From positions 496,284-560,283 of the forward strand of contig VXBM01000426.1 in assembly GCA_013400155.1 (NCBI GenBank): 64,000 bases of DNA, given 5' to 3'. The stretch is from Helopsaltes ochotensis (Eukaryota > Chordata > Aves > Passeriformes > Locustellidae). Position 1 is the first letter of the stretch. Every line of letters begins with the position of its first letter. The position numbers and the translations under genes were made by a program. Of the stretch, positions 12,656 to 22,934 are shown piece after piece. The notes under the pieces were generated by a model. That model made no database searches. It was not told the DNA's origin and saw nothing but the letters and a program-made list of their open reading frames with translations.

Positions 12656-15566
12656 GGTTAATGATCCTCTTTCCCTTCCCCTTCGCTTTGAGGGGAGCTG
12701 CTTGTTCTGAGAAATCATCACTGTGTAAGTCTATTATTTACACGTTATGTCTTTGCGGCTGGCATTTTTGTATCCCCTGGTAACCCTGGCTTAAGTGAAC
12801 TTTCTGAGTGGCCGCTCTCTTATTTAAGCCAGAGTTTAAGCAGGTAGGAGGAGGCTCCCAAAAGCAGAGAAGAGCTTTGGGCTGAATGCTGGAAGTTAAC
12901 TGGGGAGGTAGGTGCATGGCAACAACCTCGTGGTGGGGGGAAGTTAAGTGTCTAAATCTGAAAGGACCAGAAATATCGTGTCCAAAACCCACAGGGTTAA
13001 ATACTGCAGACTTACACAGTTAAGTGTTGAAGTCCTGTAATTTTTCTGAGGTGCTTAGTAATTTTTGTTCTGGTTCACTCTTGCACTCCTGAAGGAGCTC
13101 GGCAAATGGCTTTAATGGTGTTAGGACCTAGAAAAGCTTAGACACCAGTTAGACATCACTGAACTTAAACCACATTAATTTCCCAGGAAGCTAAATAGGG
13201 TTTCAAATAAGACTTCTCAGCATCCCCAAAGGTATGCGTGACTTTTCTTTTATTACTGCTTTCCTCTGGAAATAAAAGGCTTATCTCCTGACCATAAATA
13301 CACCAGGATCCCTCCAGCCCAGGCTAAAGATGCTGAACACCATTTCCTGAGTGCGGCAATGTTAAATCCTCCGTTAGGAAGAGAGAAACGATTGGTGTTG
13401 TGGCTGTTTGGGATCTCGCCTTCAAGACAAGTGTAGGATCAAGCAGGCCTGCCCCTAATATCTGCGGCTAGACACAGCCGCCACAAAATATTAAGCTGTA
13501 CCTGGAGACTAAATCCGCCAGTGGGGTTTTTACGGCTGATTGAAGAGAAATTGGTTTATTTCCTCTGACTACACTGGATCTGAGCAGGTTGAGCTTTCCC
13601 TGCCCTCAGTGTGGCCTCTTGGCACAAGGAGAGGACCTGCACCACCTCAGCTGTTGCCCCAGCTGCTCCCCAGATTAATGACAGTAGATACCTGGATGCT
13701 TTTCCCACAGTCCCTTATCCAACAAGGGCAGGTTTTACTCTGTACTCTCCTTTTCCAACAGAAAAAGAGGATGAAGCCCCCACCATTTCCCCTTAAATCC
13801 TGTTTTCCGTTGAATCAGAACAAAGCCACTTGTTTTGCTTCCTTGCCACCTTCCTCAGGTGGGAAGGGAGACTCCCCCTCTGCCTCTTAACATGGGGAAA
13901 AAAATTGTTTCAAGTGAGCTTTGACAAAACTCATTGCATTGTAAACCTCGGGTGAGTTTTGTTCCAGCATCAACCCATCTTTCTAAGGTTGAACAGAGAG
14001 CAGCACAGGGAAATGATGAGAAACTGTGTTTAATATGGGTAGTTTTCAAGCAGCTTCCTGTTTCCTTAGAGAGTTTTATGGCTTATTGCTGACAATAATT
14101 GCCCAGAATTGATGGCAGTCTTGTTTCCAGCCTACAGAGAAGCAAATGTATGCAATCAATACCCTAAGGAACACATTTATGCTGTGACACACAAGGCCTT
14201 ATCGTTTTCCTGCTTGAAAAATATGACTAACTGTCACATAACACACATATGTGCTGTTCTGCACAAACTATGATCCTGCTTTTCATCACAGGGCTGCATG
14301 AGCTGGGGGAGATGATGTTACCTGTGGTTTTTTTTAAGGGGATTAAAGCCTGTCTCACCCAGCAGAAAAGCTACTTGGATCTAAAGACACAGACTGAGGT
14401 TCAGCCAAGGAACACTCCTAATGACAGCCTTAACGAAGAATTAAAGGTCTGGAGCCTGCCAGATTGCAGAGGGAGGACAGGCAGAATAAAGGAGACACGT
14501 GGGATGAGCAGCTCACGGGAACAAGGGGCTTTTGTCAGGGAAGGGAGCTGCAGAGAGCAGGGAGCTCCATTGCTGCTGCTGTAGGTGTCTTTGCAAAAGC
14601 ACTTCTTGCTCTCCAGCAGCGCTCCACAGCCAAATTCCTGAGGCCCAGGCAGAAATTGCACCAATTCTTCGTTATGAGTCTTGCAGATCCCTGCTGCCTG
14701 CCTCACCAGGGCTTTCTTCCATCTGGAGGGAAGTGCCCCACTCCAGCAGAGCTCACCCTGTCACCCTGCTCAGCCCAACACTGACCCTGTGAACTCTCCT
14801 CTCTCCTTTATTACCATCCACATGAGCTGAGTATTTTTGGAGGAGGAGCTCTGCAAGGAGGAACGAGGGCAAGGCAAAGCGTTGTTTGCTGCCCTGCACC
14901 AGCAGTTCCCACCACCAGCGGGGCAGTGGCACTTCCTTGGCTCGGGGCTGGGAGAAGGGGACACACGTGTCCCCACCAGGGTACAGCCAAGGCTCTGCAG
15001 CAGCTCTCTTTGAGTCAGGTTTGGGGCACTCACTGTTCCTGGGTCTGTGTTTCCCTGCTGCCCTGGGCACAGTGGGGACATGGGTGTGACATGGGGGTGG
15101 CACTCCAGGGGCTGGGTTTGCCTGGGGGTCTTTACTCAGGGTGGCTTTTGCCACCTGCTTTGTGTGCTCCCCGCTCGGGCCAGGGCCTCTCACCCCTGAG
15201 GCTCTCCTGATGTAACTTCTGAAACCAGGATAAAGGTGGGACATCAGCCTAAGCTCTTCACCAGGACTCTGGGGAGCAAGGCACAGCCAGAAGGAATTTC
15301 CCTCTGCCAGGAAATTCCTCCAGCTCCTGCTGCTAAAGGAGATGTACCAATCTCCTCACCGACGTCCAAGGAGGCTTCCAGCATCGAGTTTCTTCCTAAA
15401 CATCTCCACCTCCTGGTCATAACTGACAGTGGCAGATGCTTTGATGCATTAAATTTGCAGCCGGTGATATTAACGACTTCGATTTTATTCCAGCCTGTTT
15501 TGGAGTTCAGCCCCACCTGCCCAGCTGCTGCAGGAGGCTCAGCTGACCCTGGATGTCTCCTTGCAG
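12656..15566. other. RAB17 upstream or first intron, nothing coding recognised
   Basis: The DNA between the CpG-rich patch and the RAB17 start exon probably contains RAB17 5' non-coding sequence. No exon can be defined. Confidence 0.5.
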
Positions 15567-15569
15567 GAC

Positions 15570-15726
15570 ATGGCACAGGCGGTGACGTCGGGCACGTCCC
15601 CGGCAGGGCCTCGTCCCTCCTTCGTGTACAAGGTGGTCCTGCTGGGCAGCATGTCCGTGGGCAAGTCCAGCCTGGCCTACAGATATGTGAGGAACGACTT
15701 CAGGGAGCTGCTGCCCACCGTGGGAT
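15570..15726 (+). CDS. RAB17: RAB17 coding exon 1
   Basis: Residues 1-52 plus one base. It follows the acceptor tctccttgcag ending at 15566 and contains the start codon at 15570-15572 and the P-loop. It ends ...GTG GGA T before the donor gtgagtg. The split Cys codon (T|GC) restores TVGCSFFT, as in mammalian RAB17. Confidence 0.95.
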
Positions 15727-17933
15727 GTGAGTGAGTGGCTGCCACAGCTCCGTGGGACAAGGGACCAGGCCTGGTGCCCTTCCCTGCAGCGGGGTGGGAT
15801 GCAGGAGAGCTGCTTGGCTCACCTTGCAGTAGCGCAGACCCATTTTGGAACACGGGGCAGGTTTGCCCAAAGGCCAGAACCTCCCCCTCCACATCTCTGC
15901 AGCCCATTCCCTCAGCACCAGGCCACAAGCACGGCCACAGCCACGTCACGCAAGTGCGGCTTCGTGCTGCTTTTGAGAGGCGGGCGAACAGCAAAATGAG
16001 TAAACTGTGCAGCCCATCTGCTCTTTGCACGCTGTGCTGCCTTCCCAGCTATTCAGGTGTCCCAGGAGGTCTCTTAGAATGGTTTGCATTAAAGATCACC
16101 CACTTTCAACTCCCCTTGCCTAGGTCCTACAGCACCTAGACATTGTATATATTCATTTTAGCTGATGCACCTGGGTTTTGCCTTAAGAAGGCACAGAGAG
16201 CTGTGATCCCACCTGTAACCTGTAAGAGCCAGCTGGTGGAGCAGAGCAAAGTGAAGCTTCTCCTCTTGTCCCTGTGCCTTGCCCCTGGCTGGTCCCCAAG
16301 CAGTCTGAAGCAAAGGATGGAGGCTCCCCTCCAGTGGGAGCCCTTTCCATGGATATTCCCATTCACCGCTCTGACCCACCAGCCAGTTGCAGCTGTCTCT
16401 CTGTCTGGGGACATTCTGCAGAGCTCAGAATTGTCCAACATCAAACCTAGTGTCATCCACACAAAGCTGCTGCCAGGAAGGGCCACGTCAGCCCAGTGCC
16501 AGGGATCACAAGAAGTCCCCCCTGGATTCTGTGCATTAGAACATCATTAACGACCTTCAGGAGGGGTTTGGCCTCGGGGCAGGGGGTCTGAGCTCCCCGC
16601 CCTTGCTCCAAGTGAACACACACCCTGCGTCTTGCCTGCAGGCTCCTTCTTCACACAGACACTCGACCTGGACGAGGCAGCCGTCAAGTTTGAGATCTGG
16701 GACACAGCGGGCCAGGAGAAGTACCAGAGCGTCTGTCACCTCTACTACCGGGATGCCGACGCTGCCCTCCTCGTTTATGACATTGCTAACAAGGTAAGGC
16801 CCCTGGCAGGGCCGTGGCACCACCCAGGGATGATTTCTGCTGCCGGGAATCCCATCCAAGGGTGATTTATCCCTAAATGTGTTTGGGGGCTGGTGACTTG
16901 TTTCCCTGAGAGGGGCAATCCAAACCTCCCCACCCTCTTTTTGGTTTGGTGCCACCCAGCCGGCTTGGTCTGAGACAAAGGGGTTGAATCACAACCGGGT
17001 CACTGGGTGGTTTTGTCTCCGTCTCTCCAGCAAACATTCAGCAGAGCAAAGCTGTGGCTGGAGGAGCTGGAGAAGAGATTCCTTCCCAGTGAAATTGTGA
17101 TTGCTCTGGTAGGCAACAAGACAGACCTGGCTGCTGAGCGAGAGGTCACCATGGAGGTGAGTGCCTGGGGTTCAGAGAAAGCACTGGGATACATCCAAGG
17201 AAAAATTCCAAGGAAAGCCAAGAGTTTAAGAGGTATTCAGACACCTCCAAAGTCCCCGTACAACTATTGACCCACCAGAAAATCCACCATAAAACTGAAC
17301 AAGCAGCCCCAGAGTGGGCAAGGGAATAACTCTGCTTGTTCCCACTTAGGACGGGGAAGAGTTTGCACGAACAAAAGGCCTCCTGTTCATGGAGACATCT
17401 GCAAAATCCAACCATCGAGTAAATGATGTCTTCATGTCTGTCGGTGAGTTGTGGGATGCTCTAGCTGAGAGCAGAGGCAGGAGAGCCACAGTCCCAAGCC
17501 CCTGGAAGGCTCAGCCCTTTCATTGCTCCTACTTGTCACTGAGGTGTTCCTCACAGCCAGTCCAGCCTGCGCTACCCCTAAAGGCAGAAGGACGGATAGA
17601 TCCATCCTAAGATATTCCAGTGTCAGAGAGGGCTCCCAGGCCTTTCCCCAGAGCCACAGCTTTATTTTGCCTTGGTATCCAATCTAGGGGCAATGGTGTC
17701 CCCAGCTTAGCTGTTCAGGGAGCTGTGGGATGATCCCCTGGGCTGGGACACGGGGTGGCCATTGCATCCCAGCCACTGGCAGCAGAGAAGAGCCCTTCTC
17801 TGCCTTGTGTTTCCTCCTAGTCCAAGAGCTCCTGAGGAGGGAAAAAGAGAAGGCATCCAAGCCATCCCCACAAGGGGGTTCGACAGTCAACCTGCGGGCA
17901 AGCGGGGCGAGGACGAGGTGCTGCCGGAGCTGA
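15570..17933 (+). CDS. RAB17: RAB17, Ras-related small GTPase (5 coding exons, 213 aa)
   Basis: Five exons (15570-15726, 16642-16793, 17031-17156, 17350-17443, 17821-17933) join with GT-AG splice sites and consistent phases into 213 residues; human RAB17 has 212. Visible motifs: P-loop GSMSVGKS at residues 26-33, switch-I Thr50 (LPTVG), DTAGQ at 73-77, NKTD at 132-135, ETSAK at 160-164, and a C-terminal CCRS with Cys210/Cys211 as prenylation sites. The sequence SVCHLYYR after DTAGQEKY and the MAQA start resemble RAB17 rather than RAB5 or RAB20. RAB17 is a GTP-binding switch of apical recycling endosomes in polarised cells and is implicated in melanosome release. The start is the first ATG, 3 nt inside an exon whose acceptor is at 15566, so an untranslated first exon must lie upstream. 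It converges with PRLH, 1.1 kb from stop to stop. Confidence 0.96.
16642..16793 (+). CDS. RAB17: RAB17 coding exon 2
   Basis: Residues 53-103, from CSFFT to DIANK. It carries the interswitch and switch II, with DTAGQEKYQSVCHLYYRD. The acceptor is cttgcctgcag and the donor is AAG|gtaagg. It ends in phase 0. Confidence 0.96.
17031..17156 (+). CDS. RAB17: RAB17 coding exon 3
   Basis: Residues 104-145 (42 codons, phase 0 to 0). It contains LVGNKTDL, the guanine-specificity loop. Acceptor gtctctccag, donor GAG|gtgagtg. Confidence 0.95.
17350..17443 (+). CDS. RAB17: RAB17 coding exon 4
   Basis: Residues 146-176 plus one base. It contains LLFMETSAKSNHRVNDVFMSV, the G5 motif and start of the last helix. 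Acceptor ttcccacttag, donor GTC G|gtgagtt. It splices to the final exon to give VVQELLRR. Confidence 0.95.
17821..17933 (+). CDS. RAB17: RAB17 coding exon 5 (C-terminal tail and stop)
   Basis: Begins after ttcctcctag and runs from QELLRREKEK through a polar hypervariable tail to CCRS and TGA (17931-17933). The two adjacent cysteines are the expected geranylgeranylation site. Confidence 0.95.
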
Positions 17934-18309
17934 GGAGGTGACGCTGCACCCAGCGGGGCTGGACACAACCCCACGAGGGGCAGCGGCAAAGCAGGGGGGC
18001 TCAGAACTGCAGGGGCAGCTCAGCCTGGCCACCCTCCCCCTCAAAGCCAGCTCAGAGCCCACCCTGGGCACACGGGGCCTCTGCAACCCTTTGGCAGCAT
18101 CTTCAGCCGGAAGATGAAGCACAGGGGTTTCTGCCACCGATCTTCCATTTCCAAAGAAAAGCACAACCTGGCAGGAGCGCTGCCACCAACCCTGACTGGT
18201 GACATCCCCCCACCCCCAGCTGTCACCTCCTCCATCTCCCTTTCCCTGTGAAAAGGGAGGGTTTAATTTCCTGAAAAAAAGATCCCGGTGATTTTACATC
18301 CAGGCTGCA

Positions 18310-18315
18310 AGTAAA
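18310..18315 (+). terminator. RAB17: Possible RAB17 poly(A) signal (AGTAAA variant)
   Basis: AGTAAA lies 377 nt after the RAB17 stop, followed about 25 nt later by a T-rich tract (18343-18357). No AATAAA occurs on the + strand nearby. AGTAAA is a known weak variant, so the 3' end is inferred from position only. Confidence 0.35.
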
Positions 18316-18339
18316 GAGAATATTGCTCTAAAAAAGGTC

Positions 18340-19041
18340 TATTTTTTTTTATTTTTCCCCTGTCCTGCATGTCAGCCTGTAGGGACCACAGGAAGCCTGG
18401 AGGTGGCAGGGACCAGAGCCAGTGCTCTCCTCACCCCATTTCAGGGGGTCACAGCCCATCCTTGGGAGCAGTCACCGAGCCAGAATGGGGCCAAAGCCAA
18501 TGTGTGGTGTCACAGTGCCCTGTGCCTTGCTGGGCCTCCCCTTTGCACAATCATCACTCGACTGCGGGAGCTCACCTTGGCTGGAAGAGGAGGAAAAACC
18601 ACCTGTGCCCTCTCCAGAGGCAGCACCACTCCCCCTCTGTGCAGGGCAGTGATCTCTCTCTGAGGTTTTGGGGCATGGCTGTGGGGTGGGCAGAGCGTCA
18701 CATTCTCCCCACGAGTTTTTGACCCCGGCTCCACAGACATGGGGTGGCTGTTTCCAACCCCGGCTCATGGAAATGAAGGTGTCGGGGGCACCCGACATGC
18801 TGTGGGGCCCCAAAGGACACACCTGGGAAAGGGGTCCCTCTGAGCTTATTTTTAGGGTGTTTCTTGGGGTGTAAGGGGATCAGCCTAAGAGGGAAGGGCT
18901 GTCATGCTGCACACACTGCCGGGGCGGGCAGAAAACCACGGCCACTGTGCAGATTTGGGGGTCACATTCCCCCCAACACCCGGCCAACGCTGCGCTTCGG
19001 AACAGAGAGGCCAGGACACGGGGGGTGAGAGGAGCAGGGGT
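18340..19041. other. Convergent RAB17-PRLH intergenic spacer
   Basis: About 700 bp between the predicted 3' ends of the two genes. GC-rich, with no repeat or exon recognised. Confidence 0.55.
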
Positions 19042-19047
19042 TTTATT
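19042..19047 (-). terminator. PRLH: PRLH poly(A) signal AATAAA
   Basis: Canonical AATAAA on the - strand, starting only 13 nt after the PRLH stop codon. It implies a 3' UTR of roughly 30-40 nt. Confidence 0.75.
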
Positions 19048-19059
19048 GTCAGCTGCGGT

Positions 19060-19220
19060 TCAGGGGTTCAGCTGCTGCCGGGGAGGGTGGGGGTGCGGGT
19101 GGGGGGCGGCGCAGCCGGGCTGCCCGGGGTGGGTGCTCCTGCCCAGCGCCTGCCGCCGCCCGAAGCGCCCCACCGGCCGGATCCCGCGGCCCGTGTACCA
19201 CGAGGGGTCGATGTCCGGGT
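19060..19220 (-). CDS. PRLH: PRLH coding exon 2 (mature peptide and tail)
   Basis: Acceptor cttttccccggcag ends at 19221. The exon encodes the conserved PDIDPSWY...RGIRPVGRFGRR segment, then a Pro/His-rich tail and TGA at 19062-19060. Confidence 0.94.
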
Positions 19221-19593
19221 CTGCCGGGGAAAAGAAGCCGAGCATCCGTCAGGGGGTTGGGGGACGTGGAAGGGGCCGGGGCCTTGCGCCCACCAGTGAG
19301 GGGATGGCGAACGGCAGGGGAGCAGGGAAGAGGGATGAGGAGGATAAAAGCAAAGCATGTCTCAAAGCAGACCTGTGCTCCTGCACAGTGGCAGCGGCTC
19401 CTCAGCCCCCAAGTGCAGCTGAGCCTGGGGATGCAGAGGGGGCTGGAGGCAGGGGGTTGGCTGGGGGGAGTCCCTTACTCCTGTTCTCCTTACTCCTGAT
19501 CTCCATGGAGCGCTCGAGAAGGTGGCCGCGGGTGGCGGTCAGGGTCAGGCAGATGAGCAGCAGCCACAGGAGGCAGGTGAGCCCCAGCTTCAT
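19060..19593 (-). CDS. PRLH: PRLH, prolactin-releasing peptide precursor (2 coding exons, 86 aa)
   Basis: Coding exons 19494-19593 and 19060-19220 join in phase 1 to give 86 residues; the human precursor has 87. A leucine-rich signal peptide (about residues 1-20) is followed by ...RSMEIR. The split Asn codon (A|AC) then leads into PDIDPSWY and RGIRPVGRF-G-RR. The Gly is the amide donor and RR the cleavage site, so a C-terminally amidated RF-amide neuropeptide of 20 or 31 residues is predicted, matching PrRP20/PrRP31. The tail is rich in Pro and His and probably has no peptide product. PrRP acts in hypothalamus and brainstem on feeding, stress and prolactin release. Upstream lie an inferred non-coding exon and a TATA promoter near 20.6 kb. 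The gene is tandem with MLPH and converges with RAB17. It could be the paralogous C-RFa gene, but the MLPH/RAB17 neighbours argue for PRLH. Confidence 0.94.
19494..19593 (-). CDS. PRLH: PRLH coding exon 1 (signal peptide)
   Basis: ATG at 19593-19591 begins MKLGLTCLLWLLL, a hydrophobic signal sequence, and the exon ends SMEIR plus one base. Donor GGA|gtaagg at 19493. The exon itself begins at 19663, after the acceptor ctctcctgcag, so it carries about 70 nt of 5' UTR. Confidence 0.92.
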
Positions 19594-19988
19594 CCCCGGC
19601 ACCTTCAGGCCGCAGCGACTTGGCTGTGAAGTCGTCTGAGCCCCGCTGAAGACTCAGATGTGACTGCAGGAGAGAAGGAGTTTGGGATTTGGGATGTGTG
19701 TCACAGCATCCCTGGGCCGGCAGCAAAGGGGTTGGGAACAGCATCAGAAAAAACCCAGGGGTTTTGCTGGGCCTGACACCTCTAGGGAAAATATCACCTC
19801 CAAACATGAGCTGCACAAACCCCATGGTCATGGAAATAGGGTTTGGTCCTAGCCTGGTGCCTTAGGTCAGGCCTGATCTTCCCTGGGACCCCCAGTAAAC
19901 CTGAGGGACCCCAGAGCCCAGGGGATGGAGTCCAGCACCGAAATGCAAGGCTGGCTGCACCCGGCAGAGGCTGCAGGGCCACAGATGA

Positions 19989-20109
19989 GGGATGGATGGA
20001 TGGATGATGGATGGATGGAAGGATGGATAGAGGGATGGATGGATGGATGGATGGATGGATGGATGGATGGATGGATGGATGGATGGATGGATGGATGGAT
20101 GGATGGATG
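19989..20109 (+). repeat. (GGAT)n tetranucleotide microsatellite in PRLH intron 1
   Basis: Near-perfect GGAT/ATGG units for about 120 bp, interrupted at the left end (gatgatgg, gaagg, tagaggg) and uninterrupted from about 20035 to 20108. It lies between the inferred first exon and the signal-peptide exon of PRLH. Confidence 0.95.
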
Positions 20110-20531
20110 CTGACCATCTCTGCACCCTTGGCACCCACCCCTGGCCGCGGCTGCTGAAATGACAGCCCTGTCCCACACTTTACTTCACTAGGGTGCTGAG
20201 CAGGGCTGAGCAGGGCGGGCTGAGTGACGGGCTGGATCCCTGCAGCCCCCAAAACGAGGGAGCAGAACATGGGGCCGAAGAGGGAGAGCTGCGGGAGCAG
20301 CTCCATTTCCAGCGACTTTGGCGAAGGAAAAGCCCGCAGCACGCTGAGCGGGAGACAGACCGAGCTCCCGGGAGCTCAGGTTTGCTGTGGCCACCAACTT
20401 TTGGAACCCACCCCCCGCCGCAGCCGGCCGGACAGACGCGAGGACAGACAGACGGAGGCAAAGCAGCGCTCGGGAATTACCCGAGCAACGAGAGCATCAC
20501 GCCAGGGAGAGAAAAGCGGGGCTGCACTCAC

Positions 20532-20590
20532 CGAGGCGAGCAGAGGTGCCCGGCTGCCGTCCCGCCGAGCCCGGTGCCGGCTGTGCGAGC
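20532..20590 (-). other. PRLH: Inferred PRLH non-coding first exon
   Basis: A strong donor, CTCGCCTCG|GTGAGTG, ends this GC-rich stretch at 20532 (- strand). A TATA-like box sits about 25-30 nt before its expected start. It would splice to the acceptor at 19664 ahead of the PRLH start codon. The 5' end is estimated from the TATA spacing, not observed. Confidence 0.6.
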
Positions 20591-20610
20591 CGGAGCCCCT
20601 CCGCTCTCTG

Positions 20611-20618
20611 CTTTTATC
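20611..20618 (-). promoter_or_regulatory. TATA-like box of PRLH (GATAAAAG)
   Basis: GATAAAAG on the - strand, in a CpG-rich region and about 80 nt upstream of the exon donor at 20532. The spacing fits a transcription start near 20586. Confidence 0.6.
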
Positions 20619-20631
20619 GCCGCCGTGGTGC

Positions 20632-20639
20632 TGATGTCA
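20632..20639 (-). promoter_or_regulatory. CRE-like site TGACATCA
   Basis: TGACATCA, one base from the CREB/ATF octamer TGACGTCA, lies about 14 nt upstream of the PRLH TATA-like box. Such a position is typical of cAMP-responsive neuropeptide promoters. Binding is inferred. Confidence 0.4.
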
Positions 20640-20735
20640 GAGGCGAGCCCCAGCGGGGACCGAGCCGGGGCATCTCCCCTCCCTCCCCTCCCTTCCCCGC
20701 CGTCCCCTCTCGTCAAATCAGCGCAGGGATTTTCA

Positions 20736-20742
20736 TGACTCA
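20736..20742. promoter_or_regulatory. AP-1 consensus TGACTCA upstream of PRLH
   Basis: A perfect TGACTCA heptamer about 120 bp upstream of the PRLH TATA-like box, at the edge of the CpG-rich promoter region. Confidence 0.35.
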
Positions 20743-20972
20743 GAGAGGGACCGGCGTTCTGTCTCAGGCTGGCTGCCGGAGATGCTTTGAGGATATGTTT
20801 GATCGCCGTCCTCGGCGCGGGGTTATCTCGGACAAGGGGAACTTTTCTGCTCCTTTTTCACCCACCCGGCGCCCACTGCTGCCGGGGTCGGTGTGCGCTG
20901 CTGCCCTGAGCGCTGCAGGGAACACTGCAACTCCACCGCAGGATCACCCTTTCCCCTCCACTTCCCCACATT

Positions 20973-21498
20973 AAAAACCCCAAAACTCAAAACCCCCAAA
21001 AAAAACCAAACAAAAAAAACCCCAAAAAACCCCCCAAAACCCAAAACAAAACCCACAAAAAAACCACAAAAAACAAAAAACCAAAAAACCACCAAAAAAC
21101 AAAACACACACACACAAAAAACAAACCCAAAAAAGCAAAAACCAAAAAAACCTCAAAAACCCCCAAACAAAAAAAGACCACCCCAAGCCCCCCTAAAAAC
21201 CCAAACAAAAACAAAACAAAAACCCCAAACAAGCAAACAAACAAACAAAAAACCCCCCCACACCAAAACCCAAAAAAACCCAACCAAACCCCCCTCCACA
21301 CGCAAAAAAACCCCAGCAAAAAATCCAAACAAATAAACCAACAAACCCAAACCAAAAAACCCCCACAAAACCCCACAAAAAAAAAAAAAAAAAAAGAAAA
21401 AATCCAACAAACAAAAAACCCCCAACAACTCACAACAACCCCTCTCTCCAAAAACACCTCAAAAATGGACAAACAAAAAACCCACCCCAAAACCAAAC
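20973..21498 (+). repeat. A/C-only low-complexity tract
   Basis: About 500 bp almost entirely A and C on the + strand (runs of aaaacccc, a short CA repeat near 21106, a poly-A run near 21377). The few G and T bases occur mainly as single substitutions. All open frames here are artefacts of the composition. Confidence 0.95.
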
Positions 21499-22349
21499 TT
21501 GCTTTAGGGAAAGCAGAGCATTAAATCCAGAGAGGAGAGGAAGGCAATGTGATGGGGCACACGGCCTGGCAGGAATGGGCTTGTTCTCTGGGCATGAGGA
21601 CTCCAAATCCTCAACCCCCAGTCCCCCACTCCCGTTTTAAATGGATTTTAAAGATTTTGGGTATTTATTCTGCTGGATGTGACCCTGGAGGAGCCAGCTT
21701 GGGACTCCAGCGTGAGGTGTTGGTGTCCAAACAGACAAAAGCAGGACTGGAGACATCCCAAACCAGGGACATCTCTGTGTTGGCAGGACTGGGAAGACAC
21801 CGTCACCCGTGGGGTGTGGGCAGGGGAAGGTCTCTGTCTGCCACCCCTGTGTGCTTTGCCCTGGGGCAGAGCTCCATCTCATGAGCATGAGCACAGCCAG
21901 TGCTGGGGACAGGTGACAGGAGCAGCCTGGGACACGGGGGGATTGCCACAGAGCTGCAGCAAAGCGGGGAAAGAGCTGAAGAGAGGAGAACCTGCTGCGG
22001 GCTCAGCAGGTCTCTCTCCACCCCAGGGTGGCTGCTAATATTGAACACAGATTTAAAGAAATCCCTTGATGCTGTGAGCCCGTGTTTCCTGTGGCTTCAG
22101 CTGCCAGACTGGGTGCGGGGTTTCCATGCAAGTTGGAGCAGTGTATTTATTTCAGGACCAGCCCCTCCTCAGCACCAGCATCCCCTTTTCCACCTTCACC
22201 CCCGACCCACAGTGTCACCACACCTCTGGCTCTGTGGCCGGTGCCTGACCAGCCATGGGGCCAATCCTGATCTGCACCACCTGCCCACATTTGGCTGCTG
22301 ATTCTGCTCCACCTGGCTAGTTTTAAAACAAGGATTGCACACAGGGTGG
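21499..22349. other. PRLH-MLPH spacer, nothing recognised
   Basis: Between the A/C tract and the CR1. No exon or element was recognised. Confidence 0.5.
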
Positions 22350-22821
22350 TTAAAGATGGACACAGAGCTGCTGGAGCAAGTCCAGAGGAGGCCATGGGGA
22401 TGCCCTGAGGGCTGGAGACCCTCTGCTCTGGAGCCAGGCTGGGACAGCCGGGAGTGTTCATCTGGAGAAGAGAACACTCTGAGAAGACCTTAGAGCCCCT
22501 TCCTGTGCCTAAAGGTGCTCCAGGAGAGCTGGAGAGGGATTGGAGACAAGGGCTTGGAGAGACAGACAAGGGGGAATGGCTTCCCACTGCCAGAAGGCAG
22601 GGTTAGATGGAATATAAGGAAGGAATTCTTCCCTGTGAGGGTGGTGAGGCACAGGTTGCCCAGAAAATTTTGGCTGTCTCATGCCTGGAAGTGTTCAAGG
22701 CCAGGCTGGAGAGAGATTGGAACAACCTGGGCTAGTGGAAGGTGTCCCTGGCCGTGGCAGGGGGTGTGAGGAGACAGGCTTTGAGGTCCCTCCCAACCCC
22801 GACCATTCTGGGATTCCATGG
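22350..22821 (+). mobile_element. CR1 LINE 3' fragment
   Basis: CR1 3' wording: gagctgctggagcaagtccagaggagg, then cttcccactgccag, gaattcttccctgtgagggtg, and aacctgggctagtggaaggtgtccctgg, ending gattccatggg. It lies just beyond the predicted MLPH poly(A) site in the opposite orientation. Confidence 0.9.
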
Positions 22822-22905
22822 GAAGAGAAAGGAGCCTTCGCTCGAGTGTGCCGAGAAAATAGACACTGGGAAAAACGGGTGGGTGGTTCTGGACACAAAA
22901 TTTGC

Positions 22906-22934
22906 TTTATTGCATGATTTAGTGCACATTTATT
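22906..22934 (-). terminator. MLPH: MLPH 3' end: two AATAAA signals
   Basis: Two canonical AATAAA hexamers on the - strand at 22934-22929 and 22911-22906, 1.88 kb after the MLPH stop. No closer canonical signal was noticed. The implied cleavage site is near 22885, just before an oppositely oriented CR1. Confidence 0.6.

Larger units (their letters stand above)
20240..20930. promoter_or_regulatory. CpG-rich PRLH promoter region
   Basis: This region is dense in CpG compared with flanking DNA, covering the inferred first exon, the TATA-like box and the CRE/AP-1 sites. The boundaries are by eye. It is bounded upstream by a long A/C-only tract. Confidence 0.5.

Noticed and set aside
1..15000. LRRFIP1 5' exons expected by synteny
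   Set aside because: I looked for its conserved N-terminal EARLAAKRAARAEAREIR-type sequence and saw none on either strand.
19794..20342. Open frames with repeated SIHP residues
   Set aside because: They are translations of the (GGAT)n microsatellite; pure composition artefact.
20980..21060. Telomere-like aaaacccc runs
   Set aside because: Not the vertebrate TTAGGG repeat; they are irregular parts of the low-complexity A/C tract.
20823..21496. Open frames rich in Phe/Gly/Trp or Lys/Pro/Thr
   Set aside because: They come from the A/C-only tract, where stop codons are rare by composition.
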